63,604 nt of DNA from contig JANXMF010000081.1 in the NCBI GenBank assembly GCA_025354795.1, forward strand, positions 1 through 63,604, given 5' to 3'. This document shows, piece after piece, positions 44,036 to 52,792 of this stretch. The first letter of the stretch is position 1; the number at the start of each line of letters is the position of its first letter. The position numbers and the translations under genes were made by a program. Origin of the DNA: Pseudobdellovibrionaceae bacterium. Its GTDB lineage: Bacteria; Bdellovibrionota; Bdellovibrionia; Bdellovibrionales; UBA1609. Under the pieces are notes generated by a model. That model did not search any database. It saw only the letters and a program-made list of their open reading frames with translations, and was not told where the DNA came from.

Positions 44036-45418
44036 CTACAACTCAACCATTTCTGTACTGAAAGCTTCATCAGCCTGGCGAATTTTGACTTCGGGGCGAA
44101 GTCGCACGAGCTGTGAATCCACTTCAATTATTTTCCCCAAGCCCGTAATTTTGTTAATCAATGCATTGAGCCGATGCACACCCATGCGCAACCGATGATA
44201 GTGTTCTGGACTAAAAGACGTTTGCCATAAGAGATGAATGGCTTCGTCGACACTCAATTCCGCTTTGCCGGCAAGACCCTCCACCAATTGCATGCCCATC
44301 TTTTTCTTGGTCAAGTCGATCAACCGGCCCTGGACCAGCACCGAGCGTCGCTGTGACGAGAATTCCAGGCGAATTTCGGGAGGTTGCAAGGCTTGTTTCA
44401 AGCGCAAGTTCCACAGGCCTTGCGAGCGCGGATCGAGCGAGCGGATGATCAACTGAATCTTGCGGTTGATCTCGAGACGGCTGGCGTGGCTCGACTCCAT
44501 ATTGGCGGCCAGACAAAGCAGTCGCAGATAAGAAGCCCACGGCAGCTGGGAGGCGAGCAGAGAGAGCTGGTGGATTTTAGCCGCAGCTTCAAGTGATCCT
44601 TGCACAAGTTTGCGTATGAATTCTTCAAATGGATCAAACTTTTTGAAACTATTCATCTTTTCCAAAACCGCAGGGCTTAAGGTCAGGTCTTGGGTTATGC
44701 AGCCCTCAATGAAATCAAAATACATCAGGCGCTGATCGATCTCAGCCACCACAGCGGGGATTTGCAACAGCCGCTGATGTGCATGATCGGCGCCAATAAG
44801 GCGCAATTCGATCAACATCAGCGAATGCTCAAGCTCAATCACCGAATCTTGCGTGAGGCCTTTGCGGGACACACTGATGAGCTCACGGTAGAATTCGCTA
44901 AGATGACGGTTTGGTTCATAAAGTGCGTGCCACCGGGCCTTTTGCAGGAGTCCACGAATTCGTTGCGTAGAAGTTTCAGTATGCAACAGAGCGCGTTCAT
45001 AAAACTCGAGAGCCGGCAAGAGGCGAGCCTCTTCTTCGAGCGCCTTACCAATCATAAGTTCACATTCGAAACGTGAAGTTGGTGAAAGTTTATCCTTATG
45101 TTCCACAATTAGACTCTCAAGATGACTAAGGTTGGCGCGAAAGCCGCTCATATCTTGAAGGTGGTACTGGCAAATCATCAGATCTCTTAGTAACATAACA
45201 TTTGATCCCAAGTATTGCCTCGTGAATTCCAAATGTTGAAGTGCTGCAAGCACCTCACCACGATGAAAAAGCACCAGGCCTTGATAGTGGCTATGACGGC
45301 GTTTCTCGGCCGTTGCTTCGGGCTTTAATTGCTGAAGCTGCTGCTCGGCGGATTCAAGCTCGCCGTTTAAGATACTTACAAAAACGTCAGTTAAGCTCTT
45401 ATCTGGAATCATCTGCAA
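44036..45418 (-). CDS. TPR-like protein with C-terminal winged-helix-like domain (possible transcriptional regulator)
   Basis: Helical repeats over about 340 aa, then 'RRSVLVQGRLIDLTKKKMGMQLVEGLAGKAELSVDEAIHLLWQTSFSPEHYHRLRMGVHRLNALINKITG'. Confidence 0.6.
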   Translation of the reverse strand: MQMIPDKSLTDVFVSILNGELESAEQQLQQLKPEATAEKRRHSHYQGLVLFHRGEVLAALQHLEFTRQYLGSNVMLLRDLMICQYHLQDMSGFRANLSHLESLIVEHKDKLSPTSRFECELMIGKALEEEARLLPALEFYERALLHTETSTQRIRGLLQKARWHALYEPNRHLSEFYRELISVSRKGLTQDSVIELEHSLMLIELRLIGADHAHQRLLQIPAVVAEIDQRLMYFDFIEGCITQDLTLSPAVLEKMNSFKKFDPFEEFIRKLVQGSLEAAAKIHQLSLLASQLPWASYLRLLCLAANMESSHASRLEINRKIQLIIRSLDPRSQGLWNLRLKQALQPPEIRLEFSSQRRSVLVQGRLIDLTKKKMGMQLVEGLAGKAELSVDEAIHLLWQTSFSPEHYHRLRMGVHRLNALINKITGLGKIIEVDSQLVRLRPEVKIRQADEAFSTEMVEL

Positions 45419-45838
45419 ACAACCCGGGTTTCGGTTTTTAATTTCGTAATCTGGGGATCTTCTAACATAAGTTTCGCAAGTGCAGAAATGTTCACATTTA
45501 TTTGTTTCAAGTTTTCTGGAATTGACTAAATCTCTCCATTCTTTGGTTTTCCTTTCTTGACACGAGGCGGCCTTCTTCCCAGAAGACGCTTATTTAGGGA
45601 GCCTGAGTCCATCTGGGGGAAATATCAGGCGGGGCTCAGGCTTTCTTTTTATCACGGCGGGTCATTGCGCGATTAAATTCCAGCTCACCTCTAATCCACT
45701 TTGCTTAAGTTCACCCTCCCAACCCGTGATCGGTGCCCAAATTCGTCGCCCTGTAAAAAAGTTCGCCACCACAACCGCCCCCTAACCTAATATACGCTAT
45801 CCCCAAAATTGCATTTCTCCTTACTCGGAGAATAACCC

Positions 45839-47512
45839 ATGACTTTGACCAAACTCCTATTTGCGGTGATATGCGCGCTCAGCCTTGCGAGTTGCATGGG
45901 CTCGCGTAAGGTCCATGAGGGGTCGACGGAGTTCAATGATAACGGCAATGAGCCCGACAAAGACACCGGTAAGGGCGATGCAAGGCCCGAGCTGCTCAAG
46001 AGCGGCGTATTGCATGGAACCATTCCTGAGTTCAAAATTCCTGAGTCTGTGCGCCAGCAAATTGCAAAATTTCAACCCAATCTGATTCCGGTCCAGACCA
46101 CGACCTTTGAGGTTGCGGAGGCCACGCTTAAAGTCGACGCCAATCAGAATCGGGTGCTTTTCACAGGCTTGCTGAAGATTCCAAATCATGCGGATGAGGC
46201 GATTGAGCTCGGCTGTACGATTGATAAGTCTTCAGATCCCTGGACCTGTTCGGACTCCGACATGTTTCCGGTGGATGAGAAAATCGCGGCGCAGAGGCGT
46301 TTGCAGGCCACCTTCAAGTGCGTGGACACCTATCGCTGTGAAAAAGTGGGTATCGACCTTTATGTCGTGGTGGATGGCAAAATGCAGGGGCCTAAGACTT
46401 TTCAGGCGGAGAAGTTTCAAATTCGGCGCGCCAGTTCGGGGGATGAACAAGGCGAAGACGACGATGAAGTAAAACCCAAAACACCGCCGACTCCGCCAAC
46501 CCCTCCCGCTCAGCGCCCAGCACCACTCAAGCCTGGAGTTCCGCCGCCAACAACGCCCCCTAAGCCCGCACCGTATACACCCCCCCCGGGGGGATTTATT
46601 CCGCCACCGCGAACTCCGCAGCCGGGCGGTAAGCCTAAGGTGCCGCTGGCACCTCTGCCCACCAGTGTGGCGCCCGAAGAGGATTTGAGCGAAAGTGAAG
46701 TCGGGGCATTGATTGATGATCCCAATGCCGCCGTCGAACTCACGCAGCCGATGCGCATGCCCACCCCCAAACCTGGCAAGTACTCCATTCCGGAAGTGGC
46801 GCAGCTCAAGCCCGATACGCGCGAAGGCATTCCCAATCAGGCGATTGGTTCTCATACGTCCGGCCACTTGCGCCAGTCCAAACAGTTGCCTAATTCCGGA
46901 TCTGGCTTCGCCTCACGCTTTCATGCCGGTCATGATTTTGGTGCGAATATAACCGTTGATTTACTCACTCAGGCGTTCGCACATATTGCGCAGATTTTTC
47001 CGGAACAGCCCCCCATTATGGTGGGGAATATTGCCAAGCGAACGGGTGGTCCAATATCACCTTCCACTGGAAAGGGTTCGGTCAGTCATCAGACGGGTCT
47101 GGACGTAGACATTGCCTATCCCTCAAAGGTGGGTGCGCCCAGTTTTTGGCCGGCGTGTACGGACGGCGCCCTTCACTTCAAAGCGCAAAACCATTGTCCC
47201 GCGGGGGCCCAAATATCCAGCGATTTTGATTTGCCACGATTTTGGCTGATGATTAAGCAGTTGACCTGCGCCAGCAACAAACCGGTGATAGCGATGTTTT
47301 TGGATGCAGAGCTTAAGAAGCACGTTTGCCGCTATGTTCAGGATTTGCAGAACGAAGATATCAGTAGTCCGCAATCCTGCGGCTTTCGCGCGCTCCAGGC
47401 GCTAAAGCACGAAGGCGGCCACAACAACCACGTGCATGTGCGTTTTGCTTGTCCCGGCAATCGCGACTGTCAGAATTCCTGGGTCACGCTGGCAAATCGT
47501 TCGGGTTGCTGA
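45839..47512 (+). CDS. Lipoprotein, penicillin-insensitive murein endopeptidase MepA-like (M74/LAS), with Pro-rich linker
   Basis: Lipobox SLASC; 'GNIAKRTGGPISPSTGKGSVSHQTGLDVDIAYP' and 'HEGGHNNHVHVRFACP'; Pro-rich stretch 'PKTPPTPPTPPAQRPAPLKPGVPPPTTPPKPAPYTPPPGGFIPPP'. Confidence 0.85.
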   Translation: MTLTKLLFAVICALSLASCMGSRKVHEGSTEFNDNGNEPDKDTGKGDARPELLKSGVLHGTIPEFKIPESVRQQIAKFQPNLIPVQTTTFEVAEATLKVDANQNRVLFTGLLKIPNHADEAIELGCTIDKSSDPWTCSDSDMFPVDEKIAAQRRLQATFKCVDTYRCEKVGIDLYVVVDGKMQGPKTFQAEKFQIRRASSGDEQGEDDDEVKPKTPPTPPTPPAQRPAPLKPGVPPPTTPPKPAPYTPPPGGFIPPPRTPQPGGKPKVPLAPLPTSVAPEEDLSESEVGALIDDPNAAVELTQPMRMPTPKPGKYSIPEVAQLKPDTREGIPNQAIGSHTSGHLRQSKQLPNSGSGFASRFHAGHDFGANITVDLLTQAFAHIAQIFPEQPPIMVGNIAKRTGGPISPSTGKGSVSHQTGLDVDIAYPSKVGAPSFWPACTDGALHFKAQNHCPAGAQISSDFDLPRFWLMIKQLTCASNKPVIAMFLDAELKKHVCRYVQDLQNEDISSPQSCGFRALQALKHEGGHNNHVHVRFACPGNRDCQNSWVTLANRSGC

Positions 47513-47539
47513 TATTCTTAAAGCCCACGAGGTACCGGC

Positions 47540-47992
47540 ATGCGACTTAGCTTATTTTCCATTTTAATACTTTCTTGCTCACTGACTTTTGGCCGCGCCG
47601 TTGTGCGCAAAGCGACCAAGACTTCCGGCGGGCCGCTTTATTCGGTGGAGCTTGTGGCTCAGGTGAGTCAGACGCCCCGGTCTGAGTTGGAGTCCAAGAT
47701 CAGCATGGATAAAGATGTGCAGGCCTGCCTGCGGACGACACTTTTGAATGTGGGCGACGATTTCAAGGTTGAAATTAGCGGTCAGGTCGAGCCAACAGGG
47801 GCTTTGACCGGTATTGCGGTGGATTGCATCTATCCGAACCTCAAGTCTTGCCTGCCAATGGCTGTGGGCCAGCTGAAACTCGATTCGGGTGCTGAGGGCC
47901 CCTTTAAAATGGAGATTTCCAAGCTTCGCATCACCGGAACTCACGTCAAAACGTTCTTACTGGATTTGAACGAACCTAAAAAAATGCAGTAA
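47540..47992 (+). CDS. Hypothetical secreted protein
   Basis: Signal peptide MRLSLFSILILSCSLTFG; 150 aa. Confidence 0.6.
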   Translation: MRLSLFSILILSCSLTFGRAVVRKATKTSGGPLYSVELVAQVSQTPRSELESKISMDKDVQACLRTTLLNVGDDFKVEISGQVEPTGALTGIAVDCIYPNLKSCLPMAVGQLKLDSGAEGPFKMEISKLRITGTHVKTFLLDLNEPKKMQ

Positions 47993-48072
47993 CTCTTGAC
48001 GAGTCCAACGGAAACCTTTAACTCTTTGAATTCGCCTGGAAAAGGTCAGTTTAAATTTCTTAAAGGAAGCGC

Positions 48073-48378
48073 ATGGCAAAATTGAGTTCGATCAATAAAA
48101 ATGAACGCCGAAAAGTGATGTCAGAAAAATTCGGACGCTACCGGACAGAGTTGCGCAACAAAGCCAACAATCCGCATGTGACCGAAGACGACCGTGCTGA
48201 AGCGCGCTTGAAACTGCAAAAGTTGCCACGCGATACTTCACCTTGTCGAGTGATCACTCGCTGTTCATTGACTGGCCGCTCGCGTGGCAATTACCGCAAA
48301 TTCGGTTTGTCGCGGATGGCCTTTCGCTCTTTGGCCCATCGAGGTTTGTTGCCCGGTGTGACCAAGGCGAGCTGGTAG
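48073..48378 (+). CDS. rpsN: 30S ribosomal protein S14 (long form)
   Basis: 101 aa; 'RDTSPCRVITRCSLTGRSRGNYRKFGLSRMAFRSLAHRGLLPGVTKASW'; AAAGGAAG ribosome-binding site. Confidence 0.95.
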   Translation: MAKLSSINKNERRKVMSEKFGRYRTELRNKANNPHVTEDDRAEARLKLQKLPRDTSPCRVITRCSLTGRSRGNYRKFGLSRMAFRSLAHRGLLPGVTKASW

Positions 48379-48396
48379 TCCTGCGCCCCTCACAAA

Positions 48397-48972
48397 ATGA
48401 TTGAAATTATCTCGGGCACGGATCGCCCCAATTCCAATTCTCTTAAGGTTGCCCAGTGGTTACTGGGTAACTATAAAGCCCTAAAACAACCCGCGCAATT
48501 GCTCGACCTATGTCAACTCAACCTAAATGACGTGGCGGGAGGTCCTTACTTTAAGGGCGCCGGTGGAACCTTTCGCGACGCCGTTGCGCGGGTGAACGTC
48601 GCCGAAGGTTTGGTCATGGTGGTGCCGGAGTACAATGGTTCCTTCCCAGGTATATTAAAACTGTTTATTGATTACTGGCGCTATCCCGACAGTTTTGAAC
48701 ATCGCCCGGTGGCCTTTGTGGGCCTTGGCCTACGCTGGGGCGGATTGCGACCGGTGGAACATTTGCAGCAGGTTTTTGGCTATCGCAATGCCTACGTTTT
48801 TCCCAGTCGGGTGTTTATTCACAATATCAAAGAGGCCTTTAAAGAGGGCGAGATCGCCGATCCCATGATCGCGGATCTGTTGAAAGTGCAAGCCCGCACC
48901 TTTATAAAATTTATTCGCTCGCTCAAAGCCGAGGGCCTTGACGCCAATTCCTTGATCAAAGCTAAACAGTGA
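48397..48972 (+). CDS. NAD(P)H-dependent FMN reductase family
   Basis: 'ISGTDRPNSNSLKVAQWLL...GLVMVVPEYNGSFPGILKLFIDYW'. Confidence 0.88.
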   Translation: MIEIISGTDRPNSNSLKVAQWLLGNYKALKQPAQLLDLCQLNLNDVAGGPYFKGAGGTFRDAVARVNVAEGLVMVVPEYNGSFPGILKLFIDYWRYPDSFEHRPVAFVGLGLRWGGLRPVEHLQQVFGYRNAYVFPSRVFIHNIKEAFKEGEIADPMIADLLKVQARTFIKFIRSLKAEGLDANSLIKAKQ

Positions 48973-49370
48973 AGCGCCTTCAGGTCGCGGCTGGAATTAT
49001 TGAAAATCAAAACGGCCAAATTCTCCTAGCCCAACGGCCGACCGGCAAACATCTGGCCGGGATGTGGGAATTTCCGGGCGGCAAAATCGAAGCCGGTGAA
49101 AGCGTTTCTGAGGCGCTGAAGCGGGAACTTAAAGAGGAATTACACCTCGACGTTGAGGTGCTCGAGGCGCTGGGCCAGTTTCCTTACGCCTATGAATGGG
49201 GTAGCCTCGACCTGCACGTGCTAAGGGTGCGGGCGTTGAGTGCGCCACTGGCCACGGAGCACGTACGCCAGTTTCGCTGGGTACGTCCGCGCGAGATTGC
49301 GGTGGTGGAGCTGGCCGGCGCCGATCGTGAACCGTTGAAAGTCTATCTTTCCTCGCCGTCTGTCCGATAA
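48969..49370 (+). CDS. NUDIX hydrolase, MutT-like (8-oxo-dGTPase)
   Basis: 'LLAQRPTGKHLAGMWEFPGGKIEAGESVSEALKRELKEEL' Nudix box; overlaps upstream gene by 4 bp. Confidence 0.92.
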   Translation: MKRLQVAAGIIENQNGQILLAQRPTGKHLAGMWEFPGGKIEAGESVSEALKRELKEELHLDVEVLEALGQFPYAYEWGSLDLHVLRVRALSAPLATEHVRQFRWVRPREIAVVELAGADREPLKVYLSSPSVR

Positions 49371-49415
49371 ACTTTGTCCAGGAATTCTCCGATAGCCAAT
49401 GGAACGGGGAGTGCC

Positions 49416-49946
49416 ATGTCCGTACGCAATTTGATCGCGGAAAAATTAATGTGGGAAAGCCTACGCCGATGGAAGAACACCTCGCCTGAACTCGACCGCA
49501 TTCAATTTTTGAAAACCGTGCCCTTTTTCAATGAACTCTCCAATTGGCAGTTAAAAAAGGTCGCCGAGATCGTCTTTTTACGCACCTATGATCCGGCCGA
49601 ATATGTGTTTGAACAAGGGCAGCCGGGCGCCGCGATTTTTCTGATCATGGATGGGCAGGTCGCCGTTGAAATTTCCAAAGAGGGTCTGACGACCAGTCTC
49701 GCCACTCTTGAACGTGGCGCCTTTTTCGGTGAGATGGCCTTGCTCGATGAATCTCCACGCTCGGCCTCGGCGCGAAGTGTGGATGGATGTAAGACTTTAG
49801 CTCTCTATAGAAATGATTTAAACCGTTTGATTCACTCTGATCCGGCGACGGCGTGCCATATCTACCGGGCTCTAGCCCGCATTGTCGGTGATCGTTTGCG
49901 CTCGACCAACGAATTGGTGCAAGCCGCGGAAAAGTTAGCGGCATGA
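49416..49946 (+). CDS. Cyclic nucleotide-binding domain protein
   Basis: 'PFFNELSNWQLKKVAEIVFLRTYDPAEYVFEQGQPGAAIFLIMDGQVAVEI...GAFFGEMALLDESPRSASARSVD'. Confidence 0.88.
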   Translation: MSVRNLIAEKLMWESLRRWKNTSPELDRIQFLKTVPFFNELSNWQLKKVAEIVFLRTYDPAEYVFEQGQPGAAIFLIMDGQVAVEISKEGLTTSLATLERGAFFGEMALLDESPRSASARSVDGCKTLALYRNDLNRLIHSDPATACHIYRALARIVGDRLRSTNELVQAAEKLAA

Positions 49947-51238
49947 AGCGCACGGTAAAAATGACGCTAAAAGAGCGCGAGCGGCAAGTTCGCCGCCAAA
50001 TTTTTCAAAGCTGCTTTTTAGTCGCATGTGTGGCGGTATTTGTTTTCCTGATCTGGAAGTTAAAGGCGCTTTTGTTGCCGATTGTGGTGGGAGCGTTGCT
50101 AGCGTATTTGTTTCGCCCGATCAAAGATCGCTTTCAGCTGTCGTGGTTGCCGCATGAACTGCGGGTATTAAGCCTTTTTGCCTGCGTGGGATTTTGCCTT
50201 TTCATGGTTTTTAATAAAGCTCGCCAAATGATCCCAGATGAAAAGCAGAAACTTGAGATGAAGGTCCGGCTCAAGTACAAGATGAACGAAAAATTCCAAG
50301 AGCTCTTTGGCGCCGGCAACGCCGAAAAACGTCCGGGCCCGATCGCGCAACTTATCGCCAAAGAGGTGGGCCCGGCCTTTGGCCAGGTCAATCAAATGCT
50401 CGACCTTGATGCCGATGAGAGTGACCGTTTTCAGAAATTCAGCAAGGGCTTTAAAGGCCAGCCGCCCACAGAGAAAAGATTTATAGAATATTTTGAGGCC
50501 AATCAAACCGCCAGCACCTATAAAGTCGTGATCCGCGAACCGGCGGCGGTACCGGAGGCGGCCGTACCGGCTCCGGCCGCGACGCTTGAAGCTGAGCCCA
50601 AAGCAAGTCTGATCGAGAGTCTTTCGATTTGGATTTTGGCGCCATTGATCTTTCTGTTTCTGGGCTTCGACAACGGACAGATGCGACGTTACTTCGTCAG
50701 CCTGGTGCCCAATCGCTATTTCGAACTCTCGCTCACGGTGCTCGACATGCTCGACGATGCCATCGGTAAATACTTGCGCGGCACTTTGCTTGAATGTTCC
50801 TTGGTTGGTGCCACCTTGGCAGTGGGCCTATTTTTATTAGGCATGCCGTTTTCATTGGCATTGGCGGTGGGGATTGTTTCCGGATTGGCCAATGCGATTC
50901 CATTTCTGGGACCGCTCATCGGCCTTGTCATTGCTCTGGCTTATTCGCTGATCGGTGAAAACATCGTGTCTTTGATTCCTGGACTCAACCCTCAAGATTT
51001 GGCGATCTACGTGGTGGTTTTAATCGGGGTGACGCATGTCCTGGACAACGTGGTTTATTCACCCATAGTTTTAGGTAACGCCGTAAACCTCCATCCACTG
51101 GTGGTTATTATCGCAATCATTGGCGGATCTGAACTCATGGGCGTATGGGGAATGCTCTTGGCCATCCCGACCGTGGTCGTGGCAAAGACCGCGGTTGAGA
51201 CGCTCTTTAAAGAATTAAAAGACTACCGAATTATTTAA
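49943..51238 (+). CDS. AI-2E family transporter (UPF0118)
   Basis: Multi-TM; 'LFLLGMPFSLALAVGIVSGLANAIPFLGPLIGLVIALAYSL...VVLIGVTHVLDNVVYSPIVLGNAVNLHPLVVIIAIIGGSELMGVWGMLLAIPTV'. Confidence 0.9.
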   Translation: MKRTVKMTLKERERQVRRQIFQSCFLVACVAVFVFLIWKLKALLLPIVVGALLAYLFRPIKDRFQLSWLPHELRVLSLFACVGFCLFMVFNKARQMIPDEKQKLEMKVRLKYKMNEKFQELFGAGNAEKRPGPIAQLIAKEVGPAFGQVNQMLDLDADESDRFQKFSKGFKGQPPTEKRFIEYFEANQTASTYKVVIREPAAVPEAAVPAPAATLEAEPKASLIESLSIWILAPLIFLFLGFDNGQMRRYFVSLVPNRYFELSLTVLDMLDDAIGKYLRGTLLECSLVGATLAVGLFLLGMPFSLALAVGIVSGLANAIPFLGPLIGLVIALAYSLIGENIVSLIPGLNPQDLAIYVVVLIGVTHVLDNVVYSPIVLGNAVNLHPLVVIIAIIGGSELMGVWGMLLAIPTVVVAKTAVETLFKELKDYRII

Positions 51239-51417
51239 CCTTTTCGCACTGATATAAATAAAGAACCTTTTTGCCGGCAAAAAGCGGTTTGGCTTTTGGC
51301 GTAAGATAAGTGACGAAAACCTCCTCTGAATTCTTTCCTAGACTTTTATACACTAAGTCGCAGTAAAAAATGACGAGCGAAACATAATATAACTTATAGG
51401 AACTTCCGAGGTCTGGC

Positions 51418-51993
51418 CTAGAGCTTCTTTAAACCAATAAAATAGGTCTCATAGCTACCCTTACGAACCGCCTCGGGTTTAAGTCGCTTACTTTGCGCAA
51501 ATTTGCGCGCCAGCTCCTTGCTTAACTTTTCCGCGTCTGGGCCTTCGAATAGCTTCATCACCAGATGGCCGCCTCGTCGTAAATAGGGTTCGGTCATACA
51601 CAAAACTTGTTGGCAAAGCTCGGCGCTGCGGGCCTGATCGACGCTACGAATTCCAGTGGTATTTGGAGCCATGTCACTCAGTAAACAATCCACTAAACGC
51701 GCATGAAGGATTTTTTCATCGAATTTAAACACGTCCATTTCATAAAACTCGGCATTAGGCGCCTTGAATTCGATCGGCTTTAAATCAAGGCCCACCACGC
51801 GGCCGTTAGCGCCCACGACTTTACATGCCACCTGGCTCCAGGCCCCTGGCGCGGCACCTAGGTCGAGGACAAAATCGCCGGGGCTTAGCAACCGAAACTT
51901 TTTTTGCACTTCATCCAGTTTGTAAGCAGACCTAGCCAAATAGCCTTCGGCTTTGGCTTTGTGAAAAAATCGGTCCTTCGGGTTGAATGCCAT
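51418..51993 (-). CDS. rlmE: 23S rRNA 2'-O-ribose methyltransferase RlmE/FtsJ
   Basis: 'FHKAKAEGYLARSAYKLDEVQKKFRLLSPGDFVLDLGAAPGAWSQVA...LLSDMAPNTTGIRSVDQARSAELCQ'. Confidence 0.93.
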   Translation of the reverse strand: MAFNPKDRFFHKAKAEGYLARSAYKLDEVQKKFRLLSPGDFVLDLGAAPGAWSQVACKVVGANGRVVGLDLKPIEFKAPNAEFYEMDVFKFDEKILHARLVDCLLSDMAPNTTGIRSVDQARSAELCQQVLCMTEPYLRRGGHLVMKLFEGPDAEKLSKELARKFAQSKRLKPEAVRKGSYETYFIGLKKL

Positions 51994-52084
51994 GCTCCCC
52001 TTCTAGCCCACATCGACGTCCAGACTCAAGTCTATTAAGGTCTTTAAGCATCAATAAGTCCTGATGATTTTCCGATAAAGCTCT

Positions 52085-52792
52085 ATGGTTTGGCAAAAAA
52101 CAAAAAAACCAGAGGACGAAGATTGCTCGCCCGTGCACACGTTGGCCAGTCAGCTCGGAGTCGAACGGCGCGCGAGCGTGCGCGTGCAGTACCCCCAGCA
52201 CGCGCACGTTTGTCATTTGCCGCTGATTAGTTTCAAAGAAAATAAACTAAAAGTGCATGACATCAGCGTGGGCGGCTGTTGCATCGTTGATGCGGAAGAG
52301 GCACTCGGATCGTCAATTGGCCATGAGGTCGCACTCGATCTGGATTGGACGTCGGCGCGCGAAACCATTCAGTGCCGTATTGTCGCGCGCGTGCATGATC
52401 GGCGCCACATCCATTTTGTCGACCTTTCACCGCGGCGGAAAACATTTTTAAACACGGTTTTGGCACCCGGTAGCCGCGGTCAATCGCTGCGCAAACACGC
52501 GGCCCCGAGTCCGCGCGGGCCAGGAATGGAAGCCCAGGAGTTGTGGAGTTCTATGTTAGGCGACGCCGTGGTACTGGAGAATGCGGTGCACCGGTTGGCG
52601 CAAGTTCAATTGAGCCACCAATTGTATTTCATCTTTCGAGAGTCACGCCCGGTTAAGGAAAACAATGATCCCGTGGGCGAAAATGAGTTTGGCCAACTGA
52701 TCTTATTTTTAGCTAATATCCAATCGCCCAGCACAGGGATCAAGAATCTTTCGGCACTGTTTGAAAATCTATTTACCGGTGCGACGCGATGA
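52085..52792 (+). CDS. PilZ-domain protein
   Basis: 'ERRASVRVQYPQHAHVCHLPLISFKENKLKVHDISVGGCCIVDAEEAL', an RxxxR ... D/NxSxxG-like arrangement. Confidence 0.75.
   Translation: MVWQKTKKPEDEDCSPVHTLASQLGVERRASVRVQYPQHAHVCHLPLISFKENKLKVHDISVGGCCIVDAEEALGSSIGHEVALDLDWTSARETIQCRIVARVHDRRHIHFVDLSPRRKTFLNTVLAPGSRGQSLRKHAAPSPRGPGMEAQELWSSMLGDAVVLENAVHRLAQVQLSHQLYFIFRESRPVKENNDPVGENEFGQLILFLANIQSPSTGIKNLSALFENLFTGATR

Noticed and set aside
46232-46867. 211-aa minus-strand ORF opposite the MepA-like gene
   Set aside because: Overlaps a well-supported CDS; Gly/Arg-rich complement of Pro codons
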